From contig OY821521.1 in assembly GCA_963682025.1 (NCBI GenBank), forward strand, positions 172,898,165 through 172,962,164: 64,000 bases of DNA, in the 5' to 3' direction. The notes beneath the pieces were generated by a model. It saw only the letters and a list, made by a program, of their open reading frames with translations. It searched no databases and was not told the origin of the DNA. Position 1 is the stretch's first letter. The number at the start of each line of letters is the position of its first letter. Of this stretch, positions 24,936-34,711 are shown piece after piece. A program made the position numbers and the translations under genes. This DNA comes from Cordilura impudica (lineage: Eukaryota > Arthropoda > Insecta > Diptera > Scathophagidae).

Positions 24936-26026
24936 ACATTAAATAATAAATTTTAAAAATGTATTATAATTAAATATTATTGACATTATATTATTATCAT
25001 CTGAGAAAAAAATTTTTTTTAAACACCAATTTTTAACAGGGTAGAATTTTATGGTTTCAATACTACTTCTGAATGCAAGTATGTACTAAAAGTAGAACCC
25101 TTAAAATCATACTATTTTTTGCAACCCTAAAAATTGCAATATTTTGTATAAATAAAATAATTTATATTTTATTATTTTTAATATGCGCTTATTATCGAAA
25201 TACATATACAGAATATATGAATGTTATTTATAGTATTTTGATATTTGCAACAGTAGTCTGTATGTATCAATTTGTAATATTTTGTGATCTTATAAAAATC
25301 GCAGAATATTGTTATTGATTTTATATAGTTTCTTTTATTAATTATTTAACTTAAATATTACACCATAAAATGTTGATATTGGTGAATTTTTATATTACTA
25401 CCACAACGACCATAAAAACAACAAGTACAGCTGTGACAAAATACAAAATTTAGAATAACAATATAGGAAAACATCATATTTTTTTACCTTTTCAGTGATT
25501 TCTCGGCACCTATGAAACCTATTGTCACGATTTAAAAAACAGAAACCTTCTCGTGATGTTGGTGTATCATTCTCCTAACAACAAGCGCCCTAGCTGTCCT
25601 ATTGAGAACGTTATCGTGACAAGAACAACATAGTCAAATCATATTTTTTCAAGACTTTTTTTACTCCATCGTTCAATTCTCGGGACCAGATAAACCGATT
25701 TGGACGATTTTAAATAGCAAACTTTTCAGGATGTTACTGAATCATTTTTTATACCAACGATCAACCTAGTTGCCCGATTGAAGCCGTCATCGTGACTTCC
25801 ACAGACGGACAGACGGACAGACGGACAGCCGGACAGACGGACAGACGGACAGATGGACAGACGGACATCGCTATTTCAACTCCGCTTGTTATAAGGATCA
25901 CAAATATATATATCTTATGGGGTCCAGATTTTTTTTTCTAATTATTACAAACGGAATGACAAACTTATATATACCCTCTGCACACTGGAGTGGAGGGTAT
26001 AAAAAAATTAAATAAATTAAATTAAT

Positions 26027-26766
26027 GATACCACTATATGGTTTGGGTATAATGACTTTGTGCTGCTGTTTGTAACTACCAAAAGTATTTGACCTAGACC
26101 CATCTTTTATTAATCCGATCGACTCAGAAAGTGATTCTGATTTAGCGATGTCCGTCCGTCCGTCTGTCTGTCCGTTTGTGGGCCCATGTAAATCTTGTAA
26201 TAAAAGTACCGGTTGCAAATCTTTCATCAGCCATAGAATGAACGCTGTTGAAATTGGTGAAATTCGGTTTATGTTCAGACCTAGTCCCATACAAATGACC
26301 CCTATGATATCGACATAAATTGACATAAGATCCAAATTATCATAAAGATCTCAGGCAAATTATTATATTCATTAATCAATAGTCCACAATTAATCCTTAT
26401 AGAACAATTCTTAGTCATAGGCCCCATATAGCGTTGCTTCCCGATCTTCACTTAAATCTATCAAAAAACAAAAATATTGCACAGATTTTTTTCAAATTTT
26501 GTTTGTAAATATTTTTTCAAAATATAAGTGACTTCACTAAATATGGTCAGGATCGGTCCGTTTTTCGACCTAGTCCCCACATAAGTATAGCATCCGATAT
26601 GAAATTTTGCATATCTGCAGCCAAAAATAATAACATTGCCACTCAAATTTGGTTTATGCTTATTTTCTATATCGAATTAGTTGGACCGAAGAGATATGAT
26701 CTCTAAACCATGGTATAGAATATCGTATAGTCGGTGTAGACCGACTGTAATTTTCTTACTTGTTTT
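26027..26766 (+). mobile_element. family B DINE-like element, copy B1
   Basis: The 5' end is slightly trimmed (GATACCACTATATGG, against TATACCCTATACCACTATGTGG in B2). The element then reads GTTTGGGTATAATGACTTTG, a GTCCGTCC microsatellite at 26148-26178, and a 3' hairpin AGTCGGTGTAGACCGACT at 26729-26746 followed by CTTACTTGTTTT. The layout is that of INE-1/DINE-1, but the sequence differs from the large family, so it is a separate family. The open frame of 145 codons on its minus strand crosses the element end and the microsatellite and is not a gene. Confidence 0.85.
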
Positions 26767-27583
26767 CAGTTCATATTGTGTTCTAAGTTAATACGTAGAA
26801 GTATGACTACTAATTGTATGAATATGTGTTAATCATATAGCGTTACAGCATCAAGTGATCAACATGTCAGCACGGAATGATAAATTTTATCAAAATGGTT
26901 TCTATTATTTTTATAATAAAATCAAAATCCTTTATAATTTAAGATTTAACCTTCGAGAGGACTAATTTTGAACATATCAATTCTTTCTTCATTTGCAATA
27001 CTGTAGTTCTTTATGTTTTGGGGTATTAAGCTGGCCGAAAAGTATTTGAAATATGGTAACAGAAAACAAGGTTTTTCTAAAAGTTAAAATAATTTACAAT
27101 AATTTAATATTTCTCGAAATCCACTGAAACAAAAAGGCTGTTTTTGCTAAACGAAGGAAGACATATCTGCTATATTTAAACTTGGTTAAGTTAAATCCTG
27201 AATTTTGGTATTTTCTTTCACAGAATTTTTTTTAACAATAAAGTGGAAAGGCTTGGACACTATAAAAAATACTTGCTATAAGAATATTTTAATGTAAGAA
27301 AAATACAAATATATTGTTATAATAAATTATTTCACTTGCCATCAAAACGTGAGCTGGAATTTCGTGGTCTGCACTTTCTTAGTAGCCTGGATAATTTGTT
27401 ATAACTACGTTATTTTTAAAAGATTTAGCTTTTTGCATTATTTTATTAGAAAGATAATTAATTGAAAATTAAGATTTACTAATCACATTAATTGATATGC
27501 CATTCTTAATATTCAATTTTTTCTCTAAGTAAATAAAAATATATTTTTTGCCATTTTCAAAATTTTAAGCCCGATTATAATGA
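26767..27583. other. unique DNA, no gene recognised
   Basis: A+T-rich spacer without a supported open frame or element end. Confidence 0.5.
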
Positions 27584-27942
27584 CTAGCAGATTCCAGCCC
27601 TCGAAATTCGAGTGCAAATTCTAGGAAATTTTATTTTTTCATTAAATAAAGACTCTAACGGTATGCTAATCAATTATAGCCAATTCACAAATCAACACAA
27701 AAAACAAACTCATTTTTATTACAAACACATTAACAAATTTAATAAACACACACATAGCATTGTATAATTTTATGTAAGTGTTAGTAGCAATTTTAAATGC
27801 AATTTACTCAAAATAAAGGAAAAAATTTAAAAATCTGCAAATCTGCAAAACGGCTAAGAAGAAATACCTTTCGAATAATATACGTTTGGTCTAAATCGGG
27901 ATAAAACGGTAGAACAAAACATCAGTCACAAGAAATCGCCTA

Positions 27943-28618
27943 CACACAGAAAAATAATGCAATGTATAATCAAAATGGGAAAATGTTGATTTCCAAAAAT
28001 CCAAAATTTTTGGACGACTTTTGGTTCCATGTTGTTTTAATCTTGTTTCATATTGAACTAACATTGTGCATTATTAAATTAAAGCGGAAAATGTTAAATC
28101 AACATGAAATCACGTAGAAATAAAAGTTGTCAATGTTAAAACAACGTCGGATCATATTAATATAACATTTAATCATGTAAATGTAAAATCAAAATTTATT
28201 CACGTAGATTTAACATTGTTCATAATAGAATCAAGATTGCGCGTAGTAAAATTAACATTAAATACTGCTCAAATTAACATCGAAAGCAATTGAAATAAAA
28301 TTGCGCAATGTAAAATCAATATGAAATCATGTTAAATAAAAGTTGTTATATTTTGTAAAAACAACATTAAATTCTGTTGAAACAAATTTTTTCAATGTTG
28401 AAACAACATTGGATTCTATTGAAACAAAATGGCTCAATGTTAAAATAACATTGACTCATATTAAAATAAAGTTTTTCACTGTTGAATCAACGTTGAGTCA
28501 TATTAAAATAAAGTTGATCATTGTTGAATCAACATTGTGTCATATTGAAATAAACTTGTTCAATGTTGAATCAACATTAAATCGTGTTAAAATTAGATTG
28601 AGAACCGTTATTTGAGAA
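27943..28618. repeat. left inverted minisatellite arm of the SAM-gene unit
   Basis: From about 28370 the units are 42 bp (two 21-bp halves) with cores such as AATGTTGAATCAACATTG. Between 27943 and 28370 the same motif is present but badly decayed. The 42-bp period is 14 codons, which creates a long periodic open frame at 28343-28615 that I do not count as a gene. The arm is inverted relative to 31030-31642. Confidence 0.85.
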
Positions 28619-28659
28619 AAAAAAAATAAAACTCATTCTTATGTTAGTACTGTTTCGCG

Positions 28660-28694
28660 TCAGTTGTAGAAGTGTATTTGACCAAACGAAACGT
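28660..28694 (+). promoter_or_regulatory. candidate core promoter: initiator plus DPE-like motif
   Basis: TCAGTTG at 28660-28666 fits the arthropod initiator (TCAGTY). Counting its A as +1, positions +28 to +33 are AAACGT, which fits five of six positions of the downstream promoter element. The ATG of the SAM-domain gene follows at 28742 with an A at -3 and G at +4. The spacing is exact, but both motifs are short and chance cannot be excluded. Confidence 0.45.
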
Positions 28695-28741
28695 AATATT
28701 GTAAGAAGTGCTTTTGAATTTATTTCAAAATATATTTAATC

Positions 28742-30927
28742 ATGGCAGAGTCAAATATTAACATCACAAATTTATGTAGTGAAGTGCAACAAGTGCCAGC
28801 AACTGGTAGTAATATCAGTTTTGTAACTGACGAACAAGGCAATATTTTATTCAACATACCAGTGGCGGACAATACCAGCGACAGCTCTCAATTAGACGCT
28901 CTATTGCAGAAGTTTAATATAATAGAAGTAAAGCCATATTTGACAAGTAAGTAATAATGCAATAACTTAATGTAATAGCTGAAAATAGAAGCTGAAATTA
29001 CATTTGAAAGTTTACAATACTTTTGAAAGGAAGATATTAAAGAAGCTATACCACCAATAGGTCTTCGTGCACGTTTCCGAGAAAAACTATTTAGTTGGAG
29101 AAAAAGTGAGGTATAATAAAAAAGTTATTCGGCCTTATTCCCGTTGTCGTCGTCTACGTCGTCATCAGATTTTTTCAAGTATAGAACGTTATAAGTGTAT
29201 AGTCACATGGACAACAACAAAGATTTTGACAACAACAAAGATTTTTTCGAAATGCCTTCCAATTTCCAATAAAAATGTCGTCGATACTGTATTGACGACG
29301 ACAACGGGAATAAGTGCGATTAACATTTTACAAACGAAATTATGAATGCTATTTTTTACAGTACGGAATTGATGACGAAACTTTGTCAGATACAATTGGA
29401 AGCAAAGTGATATCTTGGCTGCAATATCAGCCGAATTTGGGTTCAACATCAACATCAACGCCCACGTCTTCCTTTTCGGCACCATCTGGAGGTTGTAAAC
29501 TTCCTGAGGTATACTAGATATAGTTTAAATTTATAGCATAGTTTTATCACAGTTCAGCATAATATTATAAATAATTCTAAATTTAATTTTAGACCTTGAA
29601 ACTTGTTTTGCAAGACACCGTAAAAGGGAAAGCAATAACAGATTTTTATGAGAAAAATGGATATTTAATAGACTCATTTCAGACCGAATTAATCAATATA
29701 ATTCTGGATAACATTTTTTCACCAAATGCGTATCTATCGCCTAAAGACTTACCATTAATTGTTGAGGAAATACTTGTAAATTTTTCCAACGAAATAAAAG
29801 TAAGTGTATTTTTTTTAATTGACTAATACTATTTTATTTAATTAATATTTTCAGGAGTACTATTTTATACCACGTAATAAAAAAAGAAACCCAGGTGGTA
29901 AGCTGTGGGACAAATATGTAAATCAAAGAGCAAATCGAGCGCGGCCGTTAAATAACTTTAAAGACAATTTGGAAACCACGGGATCTATAACCCCATCCGG
30001 AGCTAATACTGAAATTGATGAATCAATATTATTATCATTAAAAGTTTCTTTATCGAGAGATTTTTCTGATTGGGATGCCGTTAAAGATAAATGGCAGCGC
30101 ACTTTTTTGCTAAGACAAAAATAATTAAAAACTTCGATAACAAATTATGAATTCCTTAGAAATTGGCCCCTGTATTGTAATGCAAGATCTCACGAACTGG
30201 TAGGTTGACGTATTGTTATTCAGTACTGTAAAAAATTATTTTATTGTTCGTGCAGATTGATATAGACTTTGAACTGCTGTATCCAAAGAAAAGTCATCTA
30301 CTCCTCACAAAGTGGATGAGTTCCTGAAAAATATTGAAAGCTATTATTCATCCCACGTGAAAGACAAAAATTCCAAAGAAGTTCTGGTCAATTCAAAGGA
30401 TATAACAAACCAAAGTAATTTCTTTTAAATTTTAACATTTCTTATCGCGTCATGCTCATCACTTAATTATTATTTATTCCAGATTCTTTGGATTACATAT
30501 ATACGGTTCTCTTAAATTCAGTAATCTTACCAACGGCTCGTTTTACGAACAAATCTACAAAACTATCAAAGAAGATTTCTATACCAGATGCTAACGAGAG
30601 CTTCATAGTCCATCTTACCACTATAAATAATTACGAAAAGGTAATATCAGAACTGCGAGAAAAATATTACAATATGGGCTTGACAGTGCAGCCACTTATT
30701 ATAGTTGTAGGGCTTAGTGTATATAATCTCGAACACTTTTATGTCTATTTTGATAATACTCTTCTAAAATTTGACTCATTCTTGAAAAGCTTAATGTTTG
30801 CTTTAAAATAATACAAATATTATCATTAGAATATCCCAAAGGGTGTAGCTGTCCATGACTTTTCGTACAAAACTATTTTTATGAAATTTCACTGCCTCAC
30901 GTCAGAAGTGTTATAAATATATTATAA
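28742..30927 (+). pseudogene. seven-exon SAM-like-domain protein gene, decayed
   Basis: Exons as I read them: 28742-28946, 29030-29110, 29362-29508, 29593-29799, 29855-30199, 30256-30414 and 30483-30927, all with GT-AG introns. The product would be about 500 residues. Exons 1-3 give a SAM-like fold (LLQKFNIIEVKPYL, then EDIKEAIPPIGLRARF), followed by a Ser/Thr-rich linker. Exons 4-7 encode a conserved-looking region of unknown function with FIPRNKKRNPGGKLWDKY and a C-terminal FVQNYFYEISLPHV. SAM domains usually mediate protein-protein binding. Damage: the exon 1-2 join does not keep frame; TAA at 30122-30124; a one-base loss near 30315; a frameshift near 30800; TGA at 30856-30858. The intact form resembles multi-copy uncharacterised insect proteins I cannot name. 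Codon use is more balanced than in the surroundings, so it was a real gene. Confidence 0.8.
29134..29314. mobile_element. 181-bp MITE in intron 2 of the SAM-domain gene
   Basis: The ends are a perfect 21-bp inverted repeat beginning CTTATTCCCGTTGTCGTCGT. The inside contains a direct repeat, ACAACAACAAAGATTTT with a small spacer. It lies wholly within intron 2, between the GTATAA donor at 29111 and the TTTTTTACAG acceptor. No target duplication is certain. The overlapping minus-strand open frame (29189-29485) is a shadow of this element and exon 3. Confidence 0.8.
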
Positions 30928-31029
30928 ATAAATATATATAATTAACTATATAATTAATAAATATAAAATAAATTAAATGTATCGAAAGTTAATATTATTT
31001 ATTCAAAGGTGGGGGATTTTGACATGGAA

Positions 31030-31642
31030 GTCATTTCAATTCAATAATAAAGTATGTTATTTCAACATGGAAAACATATTGAATCAAAAGGATTGTCATG
31101 TTGTTTTTACATGACACCATGTTGATTTAACACCATGTTGATTTAACATGGTGCAATGTCGTTTTAACATGGAACACTGTTGTTTCAAAGTGGTACAATG
31201 TTGTTTTAACATGGAATAATGTTGCTTCAAAGTAGCACATTGTTGATTTAGCATGGTGCAATGTTGTTTTAACAAGGAACACTGTTGTTTCAAAGCGGTA
31301 AAATGTTGTTTTAGCATGAAACAATGTTGCTTCAAAGTGGCACATTGTTGATTTAACATGGTGCAATGTTGTTTTAACATGGTACAATGATGTTTTAACA
31401 TAGTAAAATGTTGTTTTAACATTGGAACAACTTTGATTTAACATGATTGTCATGTTAATTCAACATGAACACCATATAAATTTAACTAGATTGCCAGTTG
31501 TTTCAAAATGGAAACAGGTTGACTAAAAAATAAAGTGGTAGAATGTTGAATTAACTAGAATCAACTATGAAGCTAAATCATAGCCAAAAAATGTTGAATC
31601 ATGTTTTTTATTGTTGATTTTACATTGATTTTTTTCTGTGTG
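31030..31642. repeat. right inverted minisatellite arm of the SAM-gene unit
   Basis: From about 31110 to 31440 a 21-bp unit close to CATGGTGCAATGTTGTTTTAA repeats. Five units form a 105-bp higher-order block, visible as a 35-codon period in the minus-strand frames at 31096-31453 (MLNQQCATLKQH recurs). Toward the terminus the units decay as in the left arm. The long minus-strand open frames here are consequences of the 21-bp period, not genes. Confidence 0.88.
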
Positions 31643-31662
31643 TAGCCTATTAATATTATAGA

Positions 31663-31984
31663 TAATAAATTAAACACGTTTTTAGGGGGAGTTATGGTCA
31701 ATAACTAAATTTTATTCTTCTTTCACAAAAACATATTGGATATATGTCTTGGAAAAGATTGAAACATTTTCTTTTGATCTAAAATATTCTGAACAGAACT
31801 CAACTATTTAACAAGTTAAACTAAACTATGTCCGCCCTTTCGTCTCTTTATGTGTCGAAGAAAACTTAAAAAAACTATATTCAGAAACCTATAATATTAA
31901 TTACAACAACCATTCTGGTGGATGAGAAATACCAAGTCAGTAAAAGAACTTCGCGAGTGTAGTAAAACCTCTACTCTCTTTTTT
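31663..31984. other. spacer between Helitron-like F2 and the Jockey remnant
   Basis: No gene or element end can be assigned. Part of the end nearest 31984 may belong to the 5'-truncated retrotransposon. Confidence 0.45.
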
Positions 31985-33793
31985 GATGCCGGAAACAGTC
32001 AGTACAAGCTTTAATACGAAATAGAAGAAGATTACGAAGAATCTGGCAATGCTCTAGAAGTCCAACTGATAAAAGAAATTTCAATCGATCCTCAGGTGAG
32101 TTAAAAAGTCGTATTCGAGAATTTAAAAATGAAGAAACTCGAAACTTTCTTAAAAATCTAAATGTTCTTTTTCTAAAAATAATGAATATTGTTTTTGGAA
32201 TGCCACAAAATATCTAAAATGACCAATTAAAAGAAAAATTCCTATTAGGGATACGCACGGCAGCTGGTGCAGATCAGATAAAAGTAAAGCAGACGCATAT
32301 TTAAAATACTTGGAAAATACGTTTCAGCCATTCAGTTGATAGACATAGAAGTGTTTTTAAGTTGTCCTTGTCAAATGAATCTTCCAATATCACACATTCC
32401 TCCTCAAGAAGTACAATAAAAAATTAAGATGCAAATAACCAAAAAACAACTTGATATGACCAAATAACTGCTATACTAGCGATAACTTTTGCTAACCTCA
32501 ATTTTAAGAATGCAATATTAAGAATGCCCCATATCGCAAATCAATTAAAATATGCTGAAGTCATAATGGTACCCAAACCAATGCGCCTTTTAACAACATT
32601 CTCAAAACTTTTTGAAAGAATATTCTTAAGGAGGCTAATGCCAATACTAGAAACAGAAAACATAATTCCAGAACACCAGTTCGTTTTTCGCCATAATCAC
32701 GGTACTCCTGGGAAATGCCATCGAATAATTAACGTTATAAGAGATTCAATTGAATGCAAAAAATATTTTTCAACGCTCTTTTTGGATATTCAACAAGCCT
32801 TTGATCGAGTGTGGCATCAGGGTATTCTCTTTAAATTAAAAAAGATCCTTCTAGCTCCATATTATTTATTTCTTAAATCATATCTGGAAGAAAGGTTCTT
32901 TTACGTAAAGGTTAACAAAGAAGTCTCAGAAATAAAAGCGGGCATTCCTCAAGGTAGTGTGGTAGGACCTGTTCTATACACCATATTTTCATATTATACA
33001 CCTATAAGGGAAGATGTTACCGTCGCAACATACACTGCTTCAGAAATGATCCAAAATCCAAACTCAACGATAACGAATTTTGGTTAAAAAAAATAGAATA
33101 GAAAAGTAAATGCCAACAAATCTGCCCATATTACTTTTACCTTGAGAAGACAAGACTGTCCAGCTGTTGTATTAAATGGCACGCAAATCCCCAAACATAC
33201 AAGTGGAAAATATCTTGGTCTCCATCTCGACCGGCGAATTACGTGGAAAAAACATATTCACACAAACATATTCACACGAACAATTAAATATTAAAACCAG
33301 AAAAATGTATTGGCTACTTGGTTCTAAATCAGAATTTTAATTGGAAAATAAACTTTTGCTATACAAAACCATGTTGAAACCAGTTTAGACTTATTGAATC
33401 CAGCTATGGGCAACCACAAGAGATACCAATCTAAAACACTGAGATTAATAACAAAAGCCCCTTGGTTCGTAACTAATGATAATATTCACAAAGACTTGCA
33501 AATTTTAAAAGTTAAAGATGAGTTAAATAAACATACCACAAGGTACTTAGACAGTCTTAGTAATCATAGAAATCCGTTAGCAGTTTGCTCATTAGATGAA
33601 AGTGACGAGGTTAATAGGCTTAAATCTTTGATTTACCATATAGAAAATGATCTCCATATGTAAATTATAAATTTCAAGTTGTAATTTCACTGGATAAAGA
33701 TCCAGACTAGGTTAAGCTAAATATGATAATTAAATTTGGTTATTGTTGTAAAACTAGATTGTAAATAAATGAATTGTAATAATAAAAAAAAAA
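31985..33793 (+). pseudogene. Jockey-clade non-LTR retrotransposon ORF2 remnant
   Basis: A 5'-truncated copy of the reverse-transcriptase ORF. Around 32050-32340 a broken frame gives RIREFKNEETRNFLKNL and NATKYLK-like blocks, the region before the RT domain. At 32524-33087 an open frame holds RT blocks: LLTTFSKLFERIFLRRLMP, IIPEHQFVFRHNHGT, FLDIQQAFDRVWHQGILF (catalytic Asp in LDI) and AGIPQGSVVGPVLYTIF. The later YADD box is gone: the frame reads ATYTASEM because of a deletion, so the enzyme is dead. A gap before LLTTFSK removes the usual RPIS segment. Further broken frames (KYLGLHLDRRITWKKHI; 33394-33663 with APWFVTNDNIHKDLQ) give the C-terminal domain. A short 3' UTR ends in an A run at 33784-33793. 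Confidence 0.88.
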
Positions 33794-34711
33794 TCTTGAT
33801 ATTTGTTTGCTTAATTTTTGAACTATAACTTAAAAACCATTGATGGTTTCTTATTTCAGTTTGGCCTGAAATATAAAACCTTTGGAGGTTTTACTATACT
33901 GGTCTAGTACTTTTAGCCTCATTTGGAGTTTCTCACCCCCATCGCCCCAGATAATGATCCCAAAAATGTTCGACAGTGTCATAAGAGGCTTCGTTTGTTT
34001 CTAACGATTTGCCTTCGTTAACATATCATTGATTTCAAGACTAAATCTATTACTATACCTTTTTCCCCCATCCAATATCTTTCTCAACAACATAATAGAA
34101 TTCAATGTCAACACACAAAAAGGAGTCAATTTTTCCTTTCTGGTTGTTTTTTTTATCTCATTCACTTGAAATGTTTTTATTGCATATCATAAATCCACCT
34201 ACTACATGTAAAGTGTTAAAAAAATAATAAATATTAAATATTTACTTATTATTCAACGTTCATGGCGCCATTACAATTTTTTTTCTAGTCATAGACAAAA
34301 AGCCGAACAAAGAAAAAAAGGACACTTTGATAACTTGTTGAGATTCGTTTTTTAATGTTTTCAAAAACTTTATTTTCCTGTTGTATTTTTCCTTTGAGTT
34401 GGTTAAATTGTTGAATTTTGTTTTGCGTATTATTTATATTTCAGTTGTTGGTTAAAAACTGACACTTGCTAATTATAGACAAGTATTTAAAACAAGCGGT
34501 TTTTGGTTAGAATTCATTATTAAAGTATTTTTAAATACACTGAAAAAATTATAATACTTAAAAAGATGTGGCAAAACATTTGAAATATACGAATTTTTTT
34601 TGAAATGCTTTTTTTTTTGAAAATATGAATTTATTAAATGAAAGAAAATATAATTAAGGAAATTTGCTGACATTCAAAAGTTTTTGTTTGTTTTGCAGCG
34701 ACCTAAGACCC
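33794..34711. other. unique DNA, no gene recognised
   Basis: A+T-rich spacer. Slightly more G+C around 33900-34030, but no open frame, element end or RNA gene could be supported. Confidence 0.5.

Larger units (their letters stand above)
21553..26002 (-). mobile_element. DINE-1/Helentron-like element, copy 2 (4.45 kb)
   Basis: On the plus strand it begins AAAACAAGTCGGAGTGT, the 3' end, with the hairpin ATTCGGC-TAT-GCCGAAT at 21573-21589. It closes with CTGCACACTGGAGTGGAGGGTAT, the 5' end. A GTCC-type microsatellite (read here as GACGGACAGACGGACA) lies at 25801-25867. Apart from its own insertions it is collinear with copy 1 in reverse: the BED-finger fragment, a TAATCACATGCGGTATTAG-type segment and the GC-rich pair all recur. 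It lacks the hAT and the copy 1 MITE, but carries two MITEs of its own at 22119-22601 and 23448-24025. No transposition gene is present. Confidence 0.85.
27943..31642 (+). mobile_element. 3.7-kb TA-flanked unit carrying a SAM-domain gene
   Basis: The unit starts CACACAGAAAAATAATGCAA and ends with the inverse of CACACAGAAAAAAATCAATG. TA lies on each side (27941-27942 and 31643-31644), while the uninterrupted Helitron-like copies have a single TA in the matching AAATCGCCTAGCC-like site. Inward of the ends are long inverted minisatellite arms, and between them one multi-exon gene (28742-30927). I see no transposase, integrase, reverse transcriptase or Rep domain. TA target choice is known for Tc1/mariner and some other DNA transposons, but these ends are not theirs in any form I recognise. 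It could be a non-autonomous element that picked up a gene, or a poorly known type whose gene product helps it move. Confidence 0.8.
27584..31662 (-). mobile_element. Helitron-like element F2, split by the SAM-gene unit
   Basis: On the plus strand the 3' end CTAG is at 27584-27587, and the 5' end, the inverse of TCTATAATATTAATAGG, is at 31645-31662. Removing the insertion at 27943-31642 and one TA leaves about 377 bp that matches F3, F4 and F5 along its length, including ACACATTAACAAATTTAATA and AACATCAGTCACAAGAAAT. It has no coding capacity of its own. Its value is as a marker: the uninterrupted copies define the exact insertion point of the unit inside it. Confidence 0.78.

Noticed and set aside
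7868..26002. A perfect giant palindrome of satellite plus element
   Set aside because: The order is satellite(+), element(+), satellite(-), element(-), and outer flanks differ, so it is an inverted pair of insertions and not one palindrome.
25898..26335. 145-codon minus-strand open frame, the second longest in the window
   Set aside because: It spans the junction of Helentron-like copy 2 and family B copy B1, including the GTCC microsatellite (read as a TDGRTD-like peptide). No protein family would cross that junction.
28343..28615. 90-codon frame with 14-residue periodicity before the SAM-domain gene
   Set aside because: It is the 42-bp minisatellite arm read in frame; it lies upstream of the candidate promoter and gene start.
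29067..29485. Open frames on both strands over exons 2-3 of the SAM-domain gene
   Set aside because: They read through the intron MITE or the opposite strand; the spliced frame explains the region better.
31096..31453. Two overlapping 108-codon minus-strand frames with MLKQHCT repeats
   Set aside because: Both are frames of the 21-bp minisatellite arm, where the period is a multiple of three, so stops are avoided by chance in several frames.
32524..33087. Functional reverse transcriptase gene
   Set aside because: The catalytic YADD box is deleted, the upstream and downstream parts are in other frames, and the RPIS segment is missing.
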